From Symsagittifera roscoffensis (taxonomy: Eukaryota > Xenacoelomorpha > Acoela > Convolutidae), in contig NC_087068.1 in NCBI RefSeq assembly GCF_963678635.1, positions 5,417,079 through 5,481,078 of the forward strand: a stretch of 64,000 nucleotides of DNA, written 5' to 3'. The notes beneath the pieces are model-generated. The model was not told the origin of the DNA and ran no database searches. It saw only the letters and a program-made list of their open reading frames with translations. Position 1 is the first letter of the stretch. Each line of letters begins with the position of its first letter. Shown one piece after another: positions 1-10,998 of this stretch. The position numbers and the translations under genes were made by a program.

Positions 1-3000
1 GGATTTTGTAGCTGTCTTCTTCCAAGTCTCCCTTGTCAGGTGCTCCATTCTCGATCCATCTTTTCAGACTGCTCGTCATTCTATCATTTCGTTGAGCCCT
101 CAGGAGATCCGACAGCCTGTACCTGGCTTTCAAATACGTCTTCACCACGTTCATTTGCCCACTCATTATCTCCGGAGCATGAGCATCGTCCATCAACTTG
201 ACACACCATATCTTTTTCAAAGGCGTCGCTTCTTGCACAGATGGTTCCAGATTGGTACGGACGACCGTACCATGTGGCAGCAATCTGGTTGGGCGTTTTG
301 AAACTGCTATCAGCTCGAGCTCGTCTGCGGCATTATCTACCACAGTGCCCTCTTCATCTGAGGTGTATCTGTCCCTGTCTGGATCCTGATGTGTTTCTCG
401 GTCCAGCCCACGCTGCTTCCAGTCTACCAATAAGGAGTGGATTGCGATCTCTGACACATCGGAATTGGAAGTTGTTTCAGACGTGTTATCCCCGGACTGG
501 GGTCTCGAGTCACCACTTGAAACGACTGATTCCTCAACATCATATTCCAAGTTGTCTGAGATGTTTCTTGACTCCCCGGACAAAACTCTGTCCATCGGTC
601 GCTTTGAACCCGACTCCCCGGACAAAATTCTGCCCCTAGGTGGTCTAGTCAACCTCTCCCCGGACAAGTCGTCCTGCACGGGCTCAAAGGTGTCTGACTC
701 ATCAGAGGAGACGTCCTTGACTGGCTCGAAGGTGTCAGACTCCCCGGACATTGTCTCGTCCATGGACGAACAATCTGGGCTTGGCTCATATTCCTCTTTT
801 GCATCCGTGAAGTGCACTCTCCTCGTGAAGCTAGATTTCGACCTGATCCTGACTTCTTCAGTAGCTTGGTTTTGATTCGATGTTCCATATTCAGTGAACG
901 AAGTTCTCAACAATACTTCTTTCGGCATCGAGGTCACCAGCTGGTTGACGATCGACCTGCAATCCCGTTCAACGCCTCGGCTGCGAATGGACACTGGCCT
1001 CTTCTCTGTTCTCTCGGTGACAGTCAACCTCTGCATGGTCTCCATCCATTCACGATCATGCCTATTCACTTCCCTATCCAACAAGTCACGGAGTTTTCCC
1101 ATGACGTCCGGCGCCACGTTCACCGTCTTATTCAATAAAGCGATGCTGTTTATACCCAGCCTGGTCAGTTCTTGCTGTACCAAGTTGGATCGAACTAGCA
1201 GGTCCAACGGAACGGGTTCGCTTCTGGCTAAAAGCTTTATCTCCGCGGCCGTCTCCACTGGAAGGTCAGGGTGTCCAGGTATAGGATGTCCTGATTTGTC
1301 TAACCACCTAGTAAGTGGCAGCTTATCGTAGGTTTCTTTGTCCAGAAAGGAAAACCCCTCTTTGATCTCTGATTGGTTAGCTTGCTTCTCCTCGAGGCGC
1401 TCATAAAATTCTGTCTTTTTACTGAGGCTATCTGCGTTCTGGTGCTTGTCACGGGTACGGTGCTCTATGATCATGTGGTATCCATCCAAGCGCACGATCC
1501 AACGACCAATGTAGCTTTGATCCATCGAATAGGTTTTCAACCAGGCAAGGGCACGATTGTCCACACGTAACTTGAATGGAGCACTCCCCAGGTAGGCCCT
1601 GTATTTTTCCACGAACGTGATCACAGCAAACATCTCCGCTTTTGGTGCGCCGTACTTCATCTCAGTGTCACTCAGGACTTTACTTCCATAAGCTATCGGA
1701 CGAAGAACCGTTCTCCCGTTCCACTCCTGCTCTTGGTGAAGTATGCCTGATATCGCAACCACTGATGCATCCGTGTCCAGCACGAACATTCCCTTCTCCG
1801 TTGGCATGCCGAGGACCGGTGCCTCGCAAAGTTCACGTTTGATGTTTTCAAATGAGACTTGTGCCTCATCCGTCCAGGTGAACTTTTTGCCCTTGTTTCT
1901 CATCAATCTCTGCATGGGGTATATTTTGTCAGCATACCCCTTGATGAACTCACGATAATAATTGGCGAATCCCAGAAAACTCATCAACTGTGTATCTGTT
2001 TTAGGTGCCTTCCAGGTCAACACCGCTTCAACCGCTTCAGGATCTGGTCTCACTCCATGTTTGTCAACCAGGCGGCCCAAATACTTTATGGAATCCCTGA
2101 GGATTTCACACTTAGAGGGTTTGCATTTCAGACCCGCCTGCTTCATGCAAGAAAACACCTCCTCCAACCTCTCTATGTGGTCTTCTAGGGTTGGTGTTGC
2201 AATGACAACATCATCGACATAACACATGATGAGATTCCCGTATTTCTTAGTGACGCTCGTGAGTGCCTGAGCCATCAGTCGCTGGAATGTGGCCGTCGCG
2301 TTGCACAATCCGAATGGCATCCTCTTCCACTGGAATAGTCCCAGCTCACACGCGAAACCTGTTTTCTCTCGATCTTGCTTTCTGAGTGGCACTTGCCAGA
2401 ATGCTGAGCCCAAATCCAACGTCGTGAAGAACTTAGCGTCTCCCAGCTTGGATAGGCTCTCATCGATGCGGGGAATGGGGTATGCGTCTTTTATAGTCAC
2501 TGCGTTCAGATAACGGAAATCACAACAAAACCTGAGTTGCCCCCCTTTCTTTTTCGCCATGACCACGCCACAAGCCCATGGGGACTTCGACGGCTCAATC
2601 ATGTCGTACTCCATTAACATTTCAATTTCCTTCCTACACGCTTCTGACTTATTTGGGGTCATTCTTCTCGCCCCTTCCCTATGAGGTACCGAGCCCTCTT
2701 CTATCTCAATCTCGTGCTCTACAAAATTGCAACAACCTATATCGGCCTTATGCTTTGAAAAAACGTCTGCGTTCCGATCTAGCACCGCCCTAAGCGAATC
2801 TAGTTCCTTGTCAGATATTTTACCCTTCAGATGTTCTATCTCAGGTAGGACAGGCCTATTCGCTGCTAACTCTGCTTCCGTCGGCCTCTCAGGAAAGTTG
2901 GAACAACTAGACAGCCCATCATCTGTTTCCGACTTCATTGAAAACAATTTCCTAGAAGATTTCAATTCAATTACTCTTTTCATTATACATTCTTGGTTCG

Positions 3001-6000
3001 CATGTAATGGACATTTAGTTACGTCAAACTTCTTCAAGTTTTCCACACTCAGAAAGTCTGTGTTCAGAGGCAAAGCGTAGCCAAGTTTCTTTCCCCTCTG
3101 TATTGTCACTGTTGTTGCTTCTGTGTTCAATAACACACTCACACACAGTCCGCTCTGAGTGAGTGAGAAGCTTCTTCCTAAAATAGCCGAGCTTTTACTG
3201 TTTGGATTTGGTACCAGACACACCTGTCTGTCATTGCTGAGTTCATTCAAGTTCCTCATCCTAAACGTCGCTACTACGGCTTGGTTCGGTTTTAATCTAA
3301 CTTTTCGATCCAGAAAAATCGGCACCTTGGCCTGATTAATTAATATCTTATTAAGGGGTCTTTTCTCATACTTTCTTTCAGGATCCTTGATCCTAATCAA
3401 TCCGTCATTGAGATCAATCGTGACGTCAAAGTTGCGAACGAAATCCCTTCCTAGGATGAACTGGTCGGATTCATCCAAATTCTCTACTACTAGGAAGCTC
3501 ATCCAAAGATGTCTTCCTCCAAGCTGCAGTGAGATGATCGGGGTTCGTCCGGCGACATAGATCGCTCCCTGATTGGCAGCTGCCAACCTGATGTTTGTCG
3601 GTATGAGATCCGATCTTTCAAAACCCATGTCGGTCCAAGTTTTGACTGGCATGACACTAACCACTGCTCCCGTGTCTAGCAGCCCCTTTACTGAAAGTTG
3701 TCTGCCTTGCACGTCCAGAACGTGTGCCGCCAGATCTGCCTCGCAACCAATATGCACAGCATCTTGTTCGAGCATCGCGTTGTGTCCGATTCGTCTGACC
3801 TTCAGCTCCTCTTGACCAATGTATATCCGGCCAACCTGATCGTTCGCATCAGTTATGTGAGCTTTCGTGTAGATATTGATGCCATCCACGTTCATCAGAA
3901 TCGGGTAAGGGCCATGGACATCGATATAATGTCCGTCCACTTTCATCAGCCTCGGACCTCCCGTTGTGAGCAGCGCTCGCACTGCCCTGGAGTCCAGTTT
4001 GGGATCCTTCTCCTTCAGGTAGTCGGCATAGATGTCCAGGTGGACCAGTGTAATCTCGGATGGCTCGCTCAGGTTCTTGACCACCTGGTGCCCTGCGACT
4101 GAGATGATAGACATTATTTTGGTCCCTGCCTTCGTCATGCCGAAAGTCTTGCCAGATATAACGTTCAGTTTTAGTCCCTGTTTCTTGGGCTCTCTTTCAT
4201 CTTCTGCTATTGTCGTCTCACTCAGGACATTAAGACTTTCCCGAAGATCTGTGCTCTCCAGCTCCGACCTTACCCATTGCTCCACTTCTTTCGTGGCAAG
4301 GTCCTGTTTGACATTCTGCAGAGCTGTCCTTGCCGCCAGGCCGTAATCCACCTTGAGTGGGCTAGACGACTCTGTTTCGAGGTTCGAGGCTACCCCCTCG
4401 TCAGGCCATGTTTTAACCTTTTTAGTCGTGAAAGTGCTCGGTGTCGTCTCCTTTCTCCGAGATTCAGCCTCGTTCATCAGACGTGCTCGACTGGCCTTGA
4501 CACCCGAAAGCGCCTCATCGTGGCGGGGATGTTTCGCGTCCGCTACTGCGTCCCAAAATTGAGTACAATCCGACTTGAAGTGTCCCTCCAAATTACAGAA
4601 GAAACACCTCGGACCATATTTCATGATGAGCCCTCTCACGTACTCTTCATGATCCTCGTCGGTCGCGTCAGCGTCCTCGAGAAAGTAGCCTATGGCCTTC
4701 ATGTTCTGTTTGTATGCAGAACACGCAGAAACGTGATGGTCCATCGAACCACAATTCGCACACGACCTCCTCTTGTCCATGTCATCGCGAGGTTTGTACC
4801 AACTGGAATTCGCACCAGTGTTTGTCCCGCTATAGTTGCCATAATTGCTGTAACGGTTTTGCGCCCTCGGTTTTATCAGTAAATACTCGCGTGACTTCAT
4901 ACGCAAGTCGTCGGGCGTGGGTACCTGGTCAAGCGACAGGGTGAAGTGAGTGGCCAACATCGTCTTCAACTCCTCACTCCTTACACCATCCATGAACTTC
5001 GAAGCGATCGCCAAGTTTCGTTCGGATATTCTCTCATCCGGGTTGCTCCTCCTCCTAAGCAATTCAAGGTCGTCCAAGAATTTATCTATTGATTCTTCAT
5101 CTCTCTGACGCCTCTTCTCGAACTTCACCATGGCCTGGTGCCCTTGTACTCCAGAGCCGAAACGATTCAGCAGGATGTCGAATATCTTGCGAGCGCTGTC
5201 TCTCTCATTGGCTCTTTTCGCCATTACACAATTTAATGCAGTACCCTCCAGGTTGCTCGTCAGCGCGCTGCACTCTTGTTTCTTGGAGAGATTCTCTTCC
5301 TCAAAGTGTAACTTCATCACCTCTATCCAAGTATCAATGCAGCCGTCTGACTCGTCTTTATATGACTTCGGCTTTTTCAGTGTTCTTCTTGACCTCTCTC
5401 CTCTCTCGGTTGACTTCGAGAGCTTGGTGATGAATGTTTCAAGAGATCTGTTCAGAGGCTCAAACATCGAGGCATACATCGTTGTGTCTTGTGAGACTGT
5501 AGTCAGATCTGGTACTGAACTGACTTGTGGCACGGTTGGCAATCTTGTCTCCGGGGTGGCATCTGCCTCCGGTGGGACTGGATTTGTCCAGCCAGGCCTC
5601 TGCGGGGCTGCCCTTGGCCGCTCCTTGTTTCTATGTTCGTAGTTCGTTCTCGAGCCTTGCTGGGCTCTGGCACTGTTGCCCGTACCATCTCCAACATTCG
5701 CATGGCTTGAGCGCTCCCTTGAGTTGGAATGCTCCTGCCAACTACTCCCATTCAGGATCGCGTCAAGCTTCCGCATCATCAAGTCAGATTTGGCGTCTAA
5801 CCTCTTCTCCAGGCCAGTCATCGTTTGGGCGTAGGTATTATCATGATCATTCAATAATCGCTCGATCTCTCTTGTCATCCTAGCCTCTCTTTCCTCTGAC
5901 TCTTTGTTTGCCTGTGCCAGGCTCTCCGCCAGGCATTGATCGGTGTTGCGAATCAACTGAGCTTGATCAACCCTCGCCTGCGATTTCACGTGCGTTAGCT

Positions 6001-6982
6001 CGTCTTTCAAACTCTCTCGACCATGGTGAGCTCTCTCGTCAACTTGATCTATCTTCTTAGTCATGTCTCGCCTCAATTCATCCAGGCCATTCATCACACC
6101 AGCGAACATATCACTTATGTCACCAGCTGCCCCCAATGGCGGGGTTAGCCCCAGAGAAGACGAGGTCAACTGTGGCTGTAGCCTAGTACTTGATGACGCA
6201 CCGCCCTTTTGCTTGTGCATTGACGTCATCAGTCTGTCGAACGTTGATGATGCTCCCATCGTTATCCCATCTGACATAGGCCTGGTCGGCGAGGCAGAAG
6301 ACGCCTCCCTGCTCATGTCGTTCCTTGGGCACGGTGTGAAGTTCACATCCGGATGGGTTATCTCCGGGTAGCCATCACTGGAAGTCAAACCTACAGTTGG
6401 TAGTGACGCCATGCGTTCGTCGTACAAGGACTTCCAACTCTTCTTGGCCTTCGAGAACGTCTGCTCTTCACCCGGACTCATACTCGACATCATCGCGTTG
6501 TTACTCTGTTTGGCCAAGGATGAGTGTGCACTTGTCAGATGTGAAGGTTCCTTTCTCCATTTATAGCTCTTAGTCTCCGATTTGGACATTCCCCTGTACA
6601 ACACCTCCTCCCGAGGTTCGACCTCGGAACGCTCCGAGGTCTCCTCTGTCCTCTCGACTTCCTCTCGTTCGAGGACCTCGTCTGGCTCAAAGTCGGGTCG
6701 AATGAGCGTTCGCTCCCCTTCGTCAAAGGGATCCACCAGCGTTTCGCTCGCACGCTCGGCCTCGGCGCTCCGCCTTTGATTGCCATCGAGGTTTTTCTCG
6801 CTCCTTAGTTTCATTTCGATCACTGAAAGATCAGGTTGACCTTTAGTCGATTCGTCTTCAGCAAACGCGTCGGAAGCGCTGCTAAACGAGGTTTGGCTAC
6901 GCCTAGTTCTAAATTTCCGCGTGCTTCCCTTGCTTAGCCTGGGAATTTTAGTAGTCGATCCTAGCGAGTCCCTGCGCTGCAT
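1..6982 (-). CDS. Ty3/gypsy-type Gag-Pro-Pol polyprotein (5' part; runs off left edge)
   Basis: A single reading frame runs from ATG at 6982 to the window edge (last whole codon at 4-2), about 2,327 codons without a stop. Anchors checked in frame: two CCHC zinc knuckles (CANCGSMDHHVSAC at residues 741-754, CFFCNLEGHFKSDC at 793-806), the aspartic protease triad DTG at residue 1103, the reverse transcriptase YVDD box at about 1588 and the RNase H DTDAS at about 1736. Gag precedes the knuckles: a basic N-terminus, a charged probable coiled coil near 290-420 and a capsid-like stretch near 540-650. After RNase H comes an acidic linker with repeated LSGES-like units (about residues 2070-2160). The frame ends just where an integrase should begin. 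Gag and Pol are fused without a frameshift. The intact frame suggests a young copy. The family is known from the Ty3/gypsy domain order; the exact clade is not assigned. Confidence 0.96.
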   Translation of the reverse strand, partial: MQRRDSLGSTTKIPRLSKGSTRKFRTRRSQTSFSSASDAFAEDESTKGQPDLSVIEMKLRSEKNLDGNQRRSAEAERASETLVDPFDEGERTLIRPDFEPDEVLEREEVERTEETSERSEVEPREEVLYRGMSKSETKSYKWRKEPSHLTSAHSSLAKQSNNAMMSSMSPGEEQTFSKAKKSWKSLYDERMASLPTVGLTSSDGYPEITHPDVNFTPCPRNDMSREASSASPTRPMSDGITMGASSTFDRLMTSMHKQKGGASSSTRLQPQLTSSSLGLTPPLGAAGDISDMFAGVMNGLDELRRDMTKKIDQVDERAHHGRESLKDELTHVKSQARVDQAQLIRNTDQCLAESLAQANKESEEREARMTREIERLLNDHDNTYAQTMTGLEKRLDAKSDLMMRKLDAILNGSSWQEHSNSRERSSHANVGDGTGNSARAQQGSRTNYEHRNKERPRAAPQRPGWTNPVPPEADATPETRLPTVPQVSSVPDLTTVSQDTTMYASMFEPLNRSLETFITKLSKSTERGERSRRTLKKPKSYKDESDGCIDTWIEVMKLHFEEENLSKKQECSALTSNLEGTALNCVMAKRANERDSARKIFDILLNRFGSGVQGHQAMVKFEKRRQRDEESIDKFLDDLELLRRRSNPDERISERNLAIASKFMDGVRSEELKTMLATHFTLSLDQVPTPDDLRMKSREYLLIKPRAQNRYSNYGNYSGTNTGANSSWYKPRDDMDKRRSCANCGSMDHHVSACSAYKQNMKAIGYFLEDADATDEDHEEYVRGLIMKYGPRCFFCNLEGHFKSDCTQFWDAVADAKHPRHDEALSGVKASRARLMNEAESRRKETTPSTFTTKKVKTWPDEGVASNLETESSSPLKVDYGLAARTALQNVKQDLATKEVEQWVRSELESTDLRESLNVLSETTIAEDEREPKKQGLKLNVISGKTFGMTKAGTKIMSIISVAGHQVVKNLSEPSEITLVHLDIYADYLKEKDPKLDSRAVRALLTTGGPRLMKVDGHYIDVHGPYPILMNVDGINIYTKAHITDANDQVGRIYIGQEELKVRRIGHNAMLEQDAVHIGCEADLAAHVLDVQGRQLSVKGLLDTGAVVSVMPVKTWTDMGFERSDLIPTNIRLAAANQGAIYVAGRTPIISLQLGGRHLWMSFLVVENLDESDQFILGRDFVRNFDVTIDLNDGLIRIKDPERKYEKRPLNKILINQAKVPIFLDRKVRLKPNQAVVATFRMRNLNELSNDRQVCLVPNPNSKSSAILGRSFSLTQSGLCVSVLLNTEATTVTIQRGKKLGYALPLNTDFLSVENLKKFDVTKCPLHANQECIMKRVIELKSSRKLFSMKSETDDGLSSCSNFPERPTEAELAANRPVLPEIEHLKGKISDKELDSLRAVLDRNADVFSKHKADIGCCNFVEHEIEIEEGSVPHREGARRMTPNKSEACRKEIEMLMEYDMIEPSKSPWACGVVMAKKKGGQLRFCCDFRYLNAVTIKDAYPIPRIDESLSKLGDAKFFTTLDLGSAFWQVPLRKQDREKTGFACELGLFQWKRMPFGLCNATATFQRLMAQALTSVTKKYGNLIMCYVDDVVIATPTLEDHIERLEEVFSCMKQAGLKCKPSKCEILRDSIKYLGRLVDKHGVRPDPEAVEAVLTWKAPKTDTQLMSFLGFANYYREFIKGYADKIYPMQRLMRNKGKKFTWTDEAQVSFENIKRELCEAPVLGMPTEKGMFVLDTDASVVAISGILHQEQEWNGRTVLRPIAYGSKVLSDTEMKYGAPKAEMFAVITFVEKYRAYLGSAPFKLRVDNRALAWLKTYSMDQSYIGRWIVRLDGYHMIIEHRTRDKHQNADSLSKKTEFYERLEEKQANQSEIKEGFSFLDKETYDKLPLTRWLDKSGHPIPGHPDLPVETAAEIKLLARSEPVPLDLLVRSNLVQQELTRLGINSIALLNKTVNVAPDVMGKLRDLLDREVNRHDREWMETMQRLTVTERTEKRPVSIRSRGVERDCRSIVNQLVTSMPKEVLLRTSFTEYGTSNQNQATEEVRIRSKSSFTRRVHFTDAKEEYEPSPDCSSMDETMSGESDTFEPVKDVSSDESDTFEPVQDDLSGERLTRPPRGRILSGESGSKRPMDRVLSGESRNISDNLEYDVEESVVSSGDSRPQSGDNTSETTSNSDVSEIAIHSLLVDWKQRGLDRETHQDPDRDRYTSDEEGTVVDNAADELELIAVSKRPTRLLPHGTVVRTNLEPSVQEATPLKKIWCVKLMDDAHAPEIMSGQMNVVKTYLKARYRLSDLLRAQRNDRMTSSLKRWIENGAPDKGDLEEDSYKI

Positions 6983-7460
6983 AGTTTTTGTCAAAATGAA
7001 AGTATTCTTAATTTGATGGCAATGCAAACGTACCACAAACAAGATTTAGTTAAATCACTTAACACTGCCTACTCGATTCCGTCAGTATCAAAATGTCTCT
7101 TAGATCTCTCACGACTAAATTAGTGACTCAGCTAAAGTTACACACAGGGTCTACCCAGTATTGATATAATGCTAACTCAACCCGGTTGTATAGTATAACA
7201 GTATCACTAAGTTTCCACAAGATATAATCGACACACAAAACACAATCGATAATCAGATAAGAATATCCTACAGGTGACAGCGACCTTTTGTCAGTATCAA
7301 TTTATCGCCACACAATTTATCAAGTCACTGCTTTGTCAAAATTAAACAATCTTCGATAAAAAGCAGTGATGATTCAGAAATAGATAAATAAAACTTAGTC
7401 TTAAAGAAAAAGACTTCCCCCAATCGGAACGATCCGAGAGAACGAAGCCCAGGACACAGT

Positions 7461-7748
7461 CTTCTCAAGTGGGTGTGTATTTGCCTAATACACCCACCGA
7501 GGTCTGCTTTTGGGTGTCCTGCGATTGCCCGAGCTGTCCTACTAAGTAGCTCAAGGCAACCTCTTGGTCGAAAATTCGTCAAATCTATGAAAAAGCTCTC
7601 CCACACTCGGACTGCTCCAAGTGCACGAGAGTAGGGAACAATTTTTCTTCTCAAGTGGGTGTGTATTTGCTTAATACGCCCACCGAGGTCTTCCTTTATT
7701 TGTTCCCGGATTGCCCGAACTTTCCTATTAAGTAGCTCAAGGCAACCA
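7461..7748 (-). repeat. 186-bp tandem duplication in the leader, with hairpin
   Basis: Two diverged copies begin at 7461 and 7647. Each contains the same stem-loop (GTGGGTGTGTATT, a 5-nt loop, then AATACACCCACC; one pair altered in the second copy) and ends with the same block AGCTCAAGGCAACC. The period is 62 codons, so a minus-strand ORF (7325-7753) stays open across both copies and gives a repeated CLELL...HTHLRR peptide. It could be an RNA element or a small leader peptide. Confidence 0.75.
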
Positions 7749-7949
7749 CTCAACCAAAATCACAATCAAAAAAAATTTTTGTTCGGGTACTTCTAATACA
7801 CCCAATATAGAATCCAAAGTTGATCACGAATTTCCGGGTCAGAATGGGTTCTTCTGATCCTGATAAGCACGCCTAATATCCTAATATGATCCTTATTAAA
7901 TGGATATTTTCCGTTTCCCAAATTGCCACAGAAGGTTTACTCAAGTCTC

Positions 7950-8345
7950 TTACAAGGAGGGTCGCTAGAAGGTTTAAGACACTCCGGAGGGTTACCTCGG
8001 AGGGTACCTCAATCACTCAAGTTACTTAGGAGGGTATCTTAATCACCCAAGTTACTTCGGAGGGTCCCCCTAAATTTACTAAGGAGGGTCAATAAGATGC
8101 TTAATACGCTCCGGAGGGTCACTTCGGAGGGTACCTCCAAAATTTTCAAATTTTCTGATCTCACTTGGAAGGTTCTCCTACTAGCTTTAAAAAGCGTCAA
8201 AACAAGCTAAGGGTTCTAGGGGGAGCTGTTTCAACCTCTTAGGGTGATCTCGTGGAAATTTTCCACTAAGGAGGGTTGCTAAAGGGCTTAGCTGACTCCG
8301 GAGGGTCACTTCGGAGGGTTCCCCCAAAATCAAGAAAAAGGGTTA
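7950..8345. repeat. Cluster of CGGAGGGT octamers
   Basis: CGGAGGGT or a one-base variant (AGGAGGGT) occurs about ten times within some 400 bp. Scattered copies lie near 8460, 8880, 9360, 9590, 9960 and 10030. The reverse complement ACCCTCCG is the form in the element RNA. Spacing is irregular, so this is a dispersed motif array and not a simple satellite. Related blocks (GGAGGGTTCCG, GACCCTCCGTCG) also occur in the LTR. Confidence 0.75.
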
Positions 8346-10084
8346 AATCACCGCAGTAAAGCCTCTGAAAGCGGTCTACCTGACTTAAAACTAGGTTGGC
8401 TGACACGGTCAACCTTCCCAGTTGAATAAAAAGATGTTTTGATAAAATTTTCTGCCGCTCGGAGGGTTGCCCGTTACTTGGACCCTCCGAACCAACAAAT
8501 TCTAAAAAATTTTTCTTTTCCGAAATAATCAACCCAAAAACGGTTGCGATTCGGAAAAGTGGTCAAAAACGTCGACTTATGGTACCAAAATTATCCCGAT
8601 CGGATAACTAGTCTTTGAGAAATCGCCAAAAACGCGTTCGTCAAAATGGCCTTTTTCACCACCTGTATAGGATCTGAAAGACTTTTTTCGCAATTCCGGT
8701 CGAAAGTGCCTAAAAATACTTGAAATGAGCGTAGTAGCCCTGTACGGCACTGGAATAATGCAAAAAACCGGACCAAAATTGGTTTAGAAACAAAAATTTG
8801 GCCAAAAACTATCAAATTTGGACCCTCCGATTCCTTCCTTTTCCAAACCTTAAGTCGTTAGCTCTATCCACGGAGCTACTCGGAGGGTTACCCAAAAATT
8901 TCTCTAGTAACCGAGCACGTTATGCTAGCACGCTCCTAACGCAAAAAATTTTATTGCTCTAACTCTAAAAACTCAAAAACTCGATCCCCAAAACAGATTG
9001 ACAAAATACAGAAAATTATCAAAATTTTGGTCGAAAAATTCTGGATTTTTCCAACTTCTACTGAGTCTTTTCTCACGCAGTTTCTTTAGTTAGGGGGATC
9101 GAACTACGTAGCTACTCCCTATATAAAAGCTTTTTGTTGTTCGGAAAAGCTCGGATATCCAAAAATTTGGGGGTCTACAGTTTGATCGAAAATCGATGAT
9201 TTTCGACAAAATTGGGTGTTTTTTGGATCTAATTGAGGAGATAAGTAATATATAATAAGGATAATAATCTATTAATAGTCGTTAATGAATAGTACTATAC
9301 CCTCCTTTGCACCAAAATATCCGAATTAAGACCCTTAACTCGGAAATTTGTAATCGATGGAGGGTACAATCGGACCGCGCCAATCGAGCCCCCCACCACT
9401 TAAGTTTTAAGGAAATAGTACCCGAACGATACTAAAATTGCTTCAACGATACCCAACAGTCGTTGCGGATGTTGTCCTTGGTGTCCCTGTTGAGTGTGGA
9501 ACACGTTGATCAGCCTGCCACTCTACCCTCCGGTCACCGGCAAAATCACCATTAACGTGCTTAAACACTCAAATTACACTCGAGGGAGGGTACCCAACCC
9601 TTCACCAAAACACACAATCTCTCTATCAGAAACGATATAAATCAATCTGAAACAACAACAAACAGGAAGGCCAGATCACATCTCGTCCGGAAATAACATA
9701 TAAACTGTCACTTTATGTTTTTTACTGTTTTTGGTCTTTTTTGGATTTTTTTACTGTTTTTTGTACTTTTTTGTTTTTAAATAAATTTGTTTTTGGCTTT
9801 TTCTTGGTTATACACTATTTTTGTTTGGTTTTACGCTTTCTCTTTAATTGTTTTTGGTCCTGGGACCTCAGGACAAGCGGGCTCTAGATTTCCCACCTAA
9901 CCCTCCGGCCCCCGGAATTTTCGGTGTTAACTAAGTTAAAAAGCTAAATTGCACTAGACGGAGGGTACGCACCTTCCCCCTAGTACAATAACGGTCATTA
10001 AGGCCTCTAACTCGGGCATACGCCCGGAGCGGAGGGTACGTCGCTGAAACGCTTGCTGATCATGATGGTTTCATGCCTTTAACA

Positions 10085-10103
10085 GGCCCACCCAGGAGCG
10101 CCA
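10085..10103 (-). promoter_or_regulatory. Primer-binding site (tRNA-Ser-like)
   Basis: On the minus strand, 12 nt after the LTR end, lies TGGCGCTCCTGGGTGGGCC. It begins with TGG and matches the 3' end of a tRNA with discriminator G (…AGGAGCGCCA), which fits tRNA-Ser as used by several insect gypsy-group elements. Its place between the LTR and the leader defines 10,116-10,998 as the 5' LTR. Confidence 0.75.
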
Positions 10104-10115
10104 TAAAAACGTCTA

Positions 10116-10998
10116 TGTAACATTCGCCCAAATATCACACAGCGACGGAGCGTAGAAAAAGTACCTATTGACGACTGGCAGGCGTCAGTTACCTTAATTC
10201 TACTCGTTTTTCACCGTCTCGACCTTGCCAGTTGATTTTCTGGTCTGTTTAGGGCAAAGTAAAAAGTTACCATTTTTAGGCCATCAGTCAAACGACTTTT
10301 GATCAGCTTTCGTTTGCATGCGAACACAACCACATAGCTGAGTCTCGGATCCTCAGACTACGTGATTGTCATTAAAAACACGGCTCGAACAACCTATTTT
10401 ATTATGTTTTTGTGTGACAGTTTTATATTAAATCCATTGGAGATGGATTGACCCTTTCCTTTTTCTATCTACTCATGCTCTGAAATATTAAATAATAACG
10501 GTGTTAATTAAGATCTAGGACATTACAGCAGCTGTTATAGTCAGTTTTCACAGTCCCTTCACATATAACAGTCTCTGGGGGACCAAGCCTCCGCTCCCGT
10601 GATTTTCTTGAGATAACACTCTTATCTCCTATATTTCGCGTCCCGGGAGGGTTCCGTGGTATTTTTCTTCCCCCCAATGAAGCCTCCGTCTCCACAAATA
10701 TCTGTCGCTAAGGTCCTTATCGTGTGTTCTTGCCACGATAAGAGGCTCCGTGTTTTTCTGTCTCTGATACAACTGTTCTTCACAATCTATATCGTGGTTC
10801 TGATTTTCGTCTTTTCTATTCAAAATGGGCGTCTTTTTTCTATTTCTCAGAAACGTTCTTCTTACGATCGAAATTTTTAAAAATAAAAATTCTAGAACAT
10901 TCTGACCCTCCGTCGCAACACTTTTCTGTTCATAAGGCCTTTAGTCACTTTTTTTTCTGTCGCGGGAAGGTTATGCTGTGTCATCCGGCAGAATGGCA
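10116..10998 (-). mobile_element. 5' LTR of the gypsy element
   Basis: The plus strand starts TGTAACATTCGCCC and ends at CA (10,998), so in element orientation the LTR reads TGCC...TGTTACA. The same landmarks recur in order in the LTR at 55,636-56,542: the TGTAACATTCGCCC end, a TTTTTCACCGTCTC block, a CATAGCTG-AGTCTC block, a TCCATnGGAGATGGAT-like block followed by ACCCTTTCC, and an AAAATGG...TTTCTCAGAAA block. The two are clearly related but strongly diverged. Boundaries come from that comparison and from the adjacent primer site. Confidence 0.8.

Larger units (their letters stand above)
6983..10084 (-). other. Long untranslated leader of the gypsy element
   Basis: About 3.1 kb lies between the primer-binding site and the gag ATG, far longer than usual gypsy leaders. 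It holds a 186-bp tandem duplication, many copies of an octamer CGGAGGGT (plus strand) and a T-rich stretch near 9,715-9,870. Short ORFs exist, but none has a recognisable domain. I infer structural or regulatory RNA functions such as packaging or internal initiation; nothing in the sequence proves this. Confidence 0.7.

Noticed and set aside
7325-7753. 142-codon minus-strand ORF with a repeated peptide
   Set aside because: It lies in the retrotransposon leader and its repeat is explained by the 186-bp duplication. No domain, so not listed as a gene.
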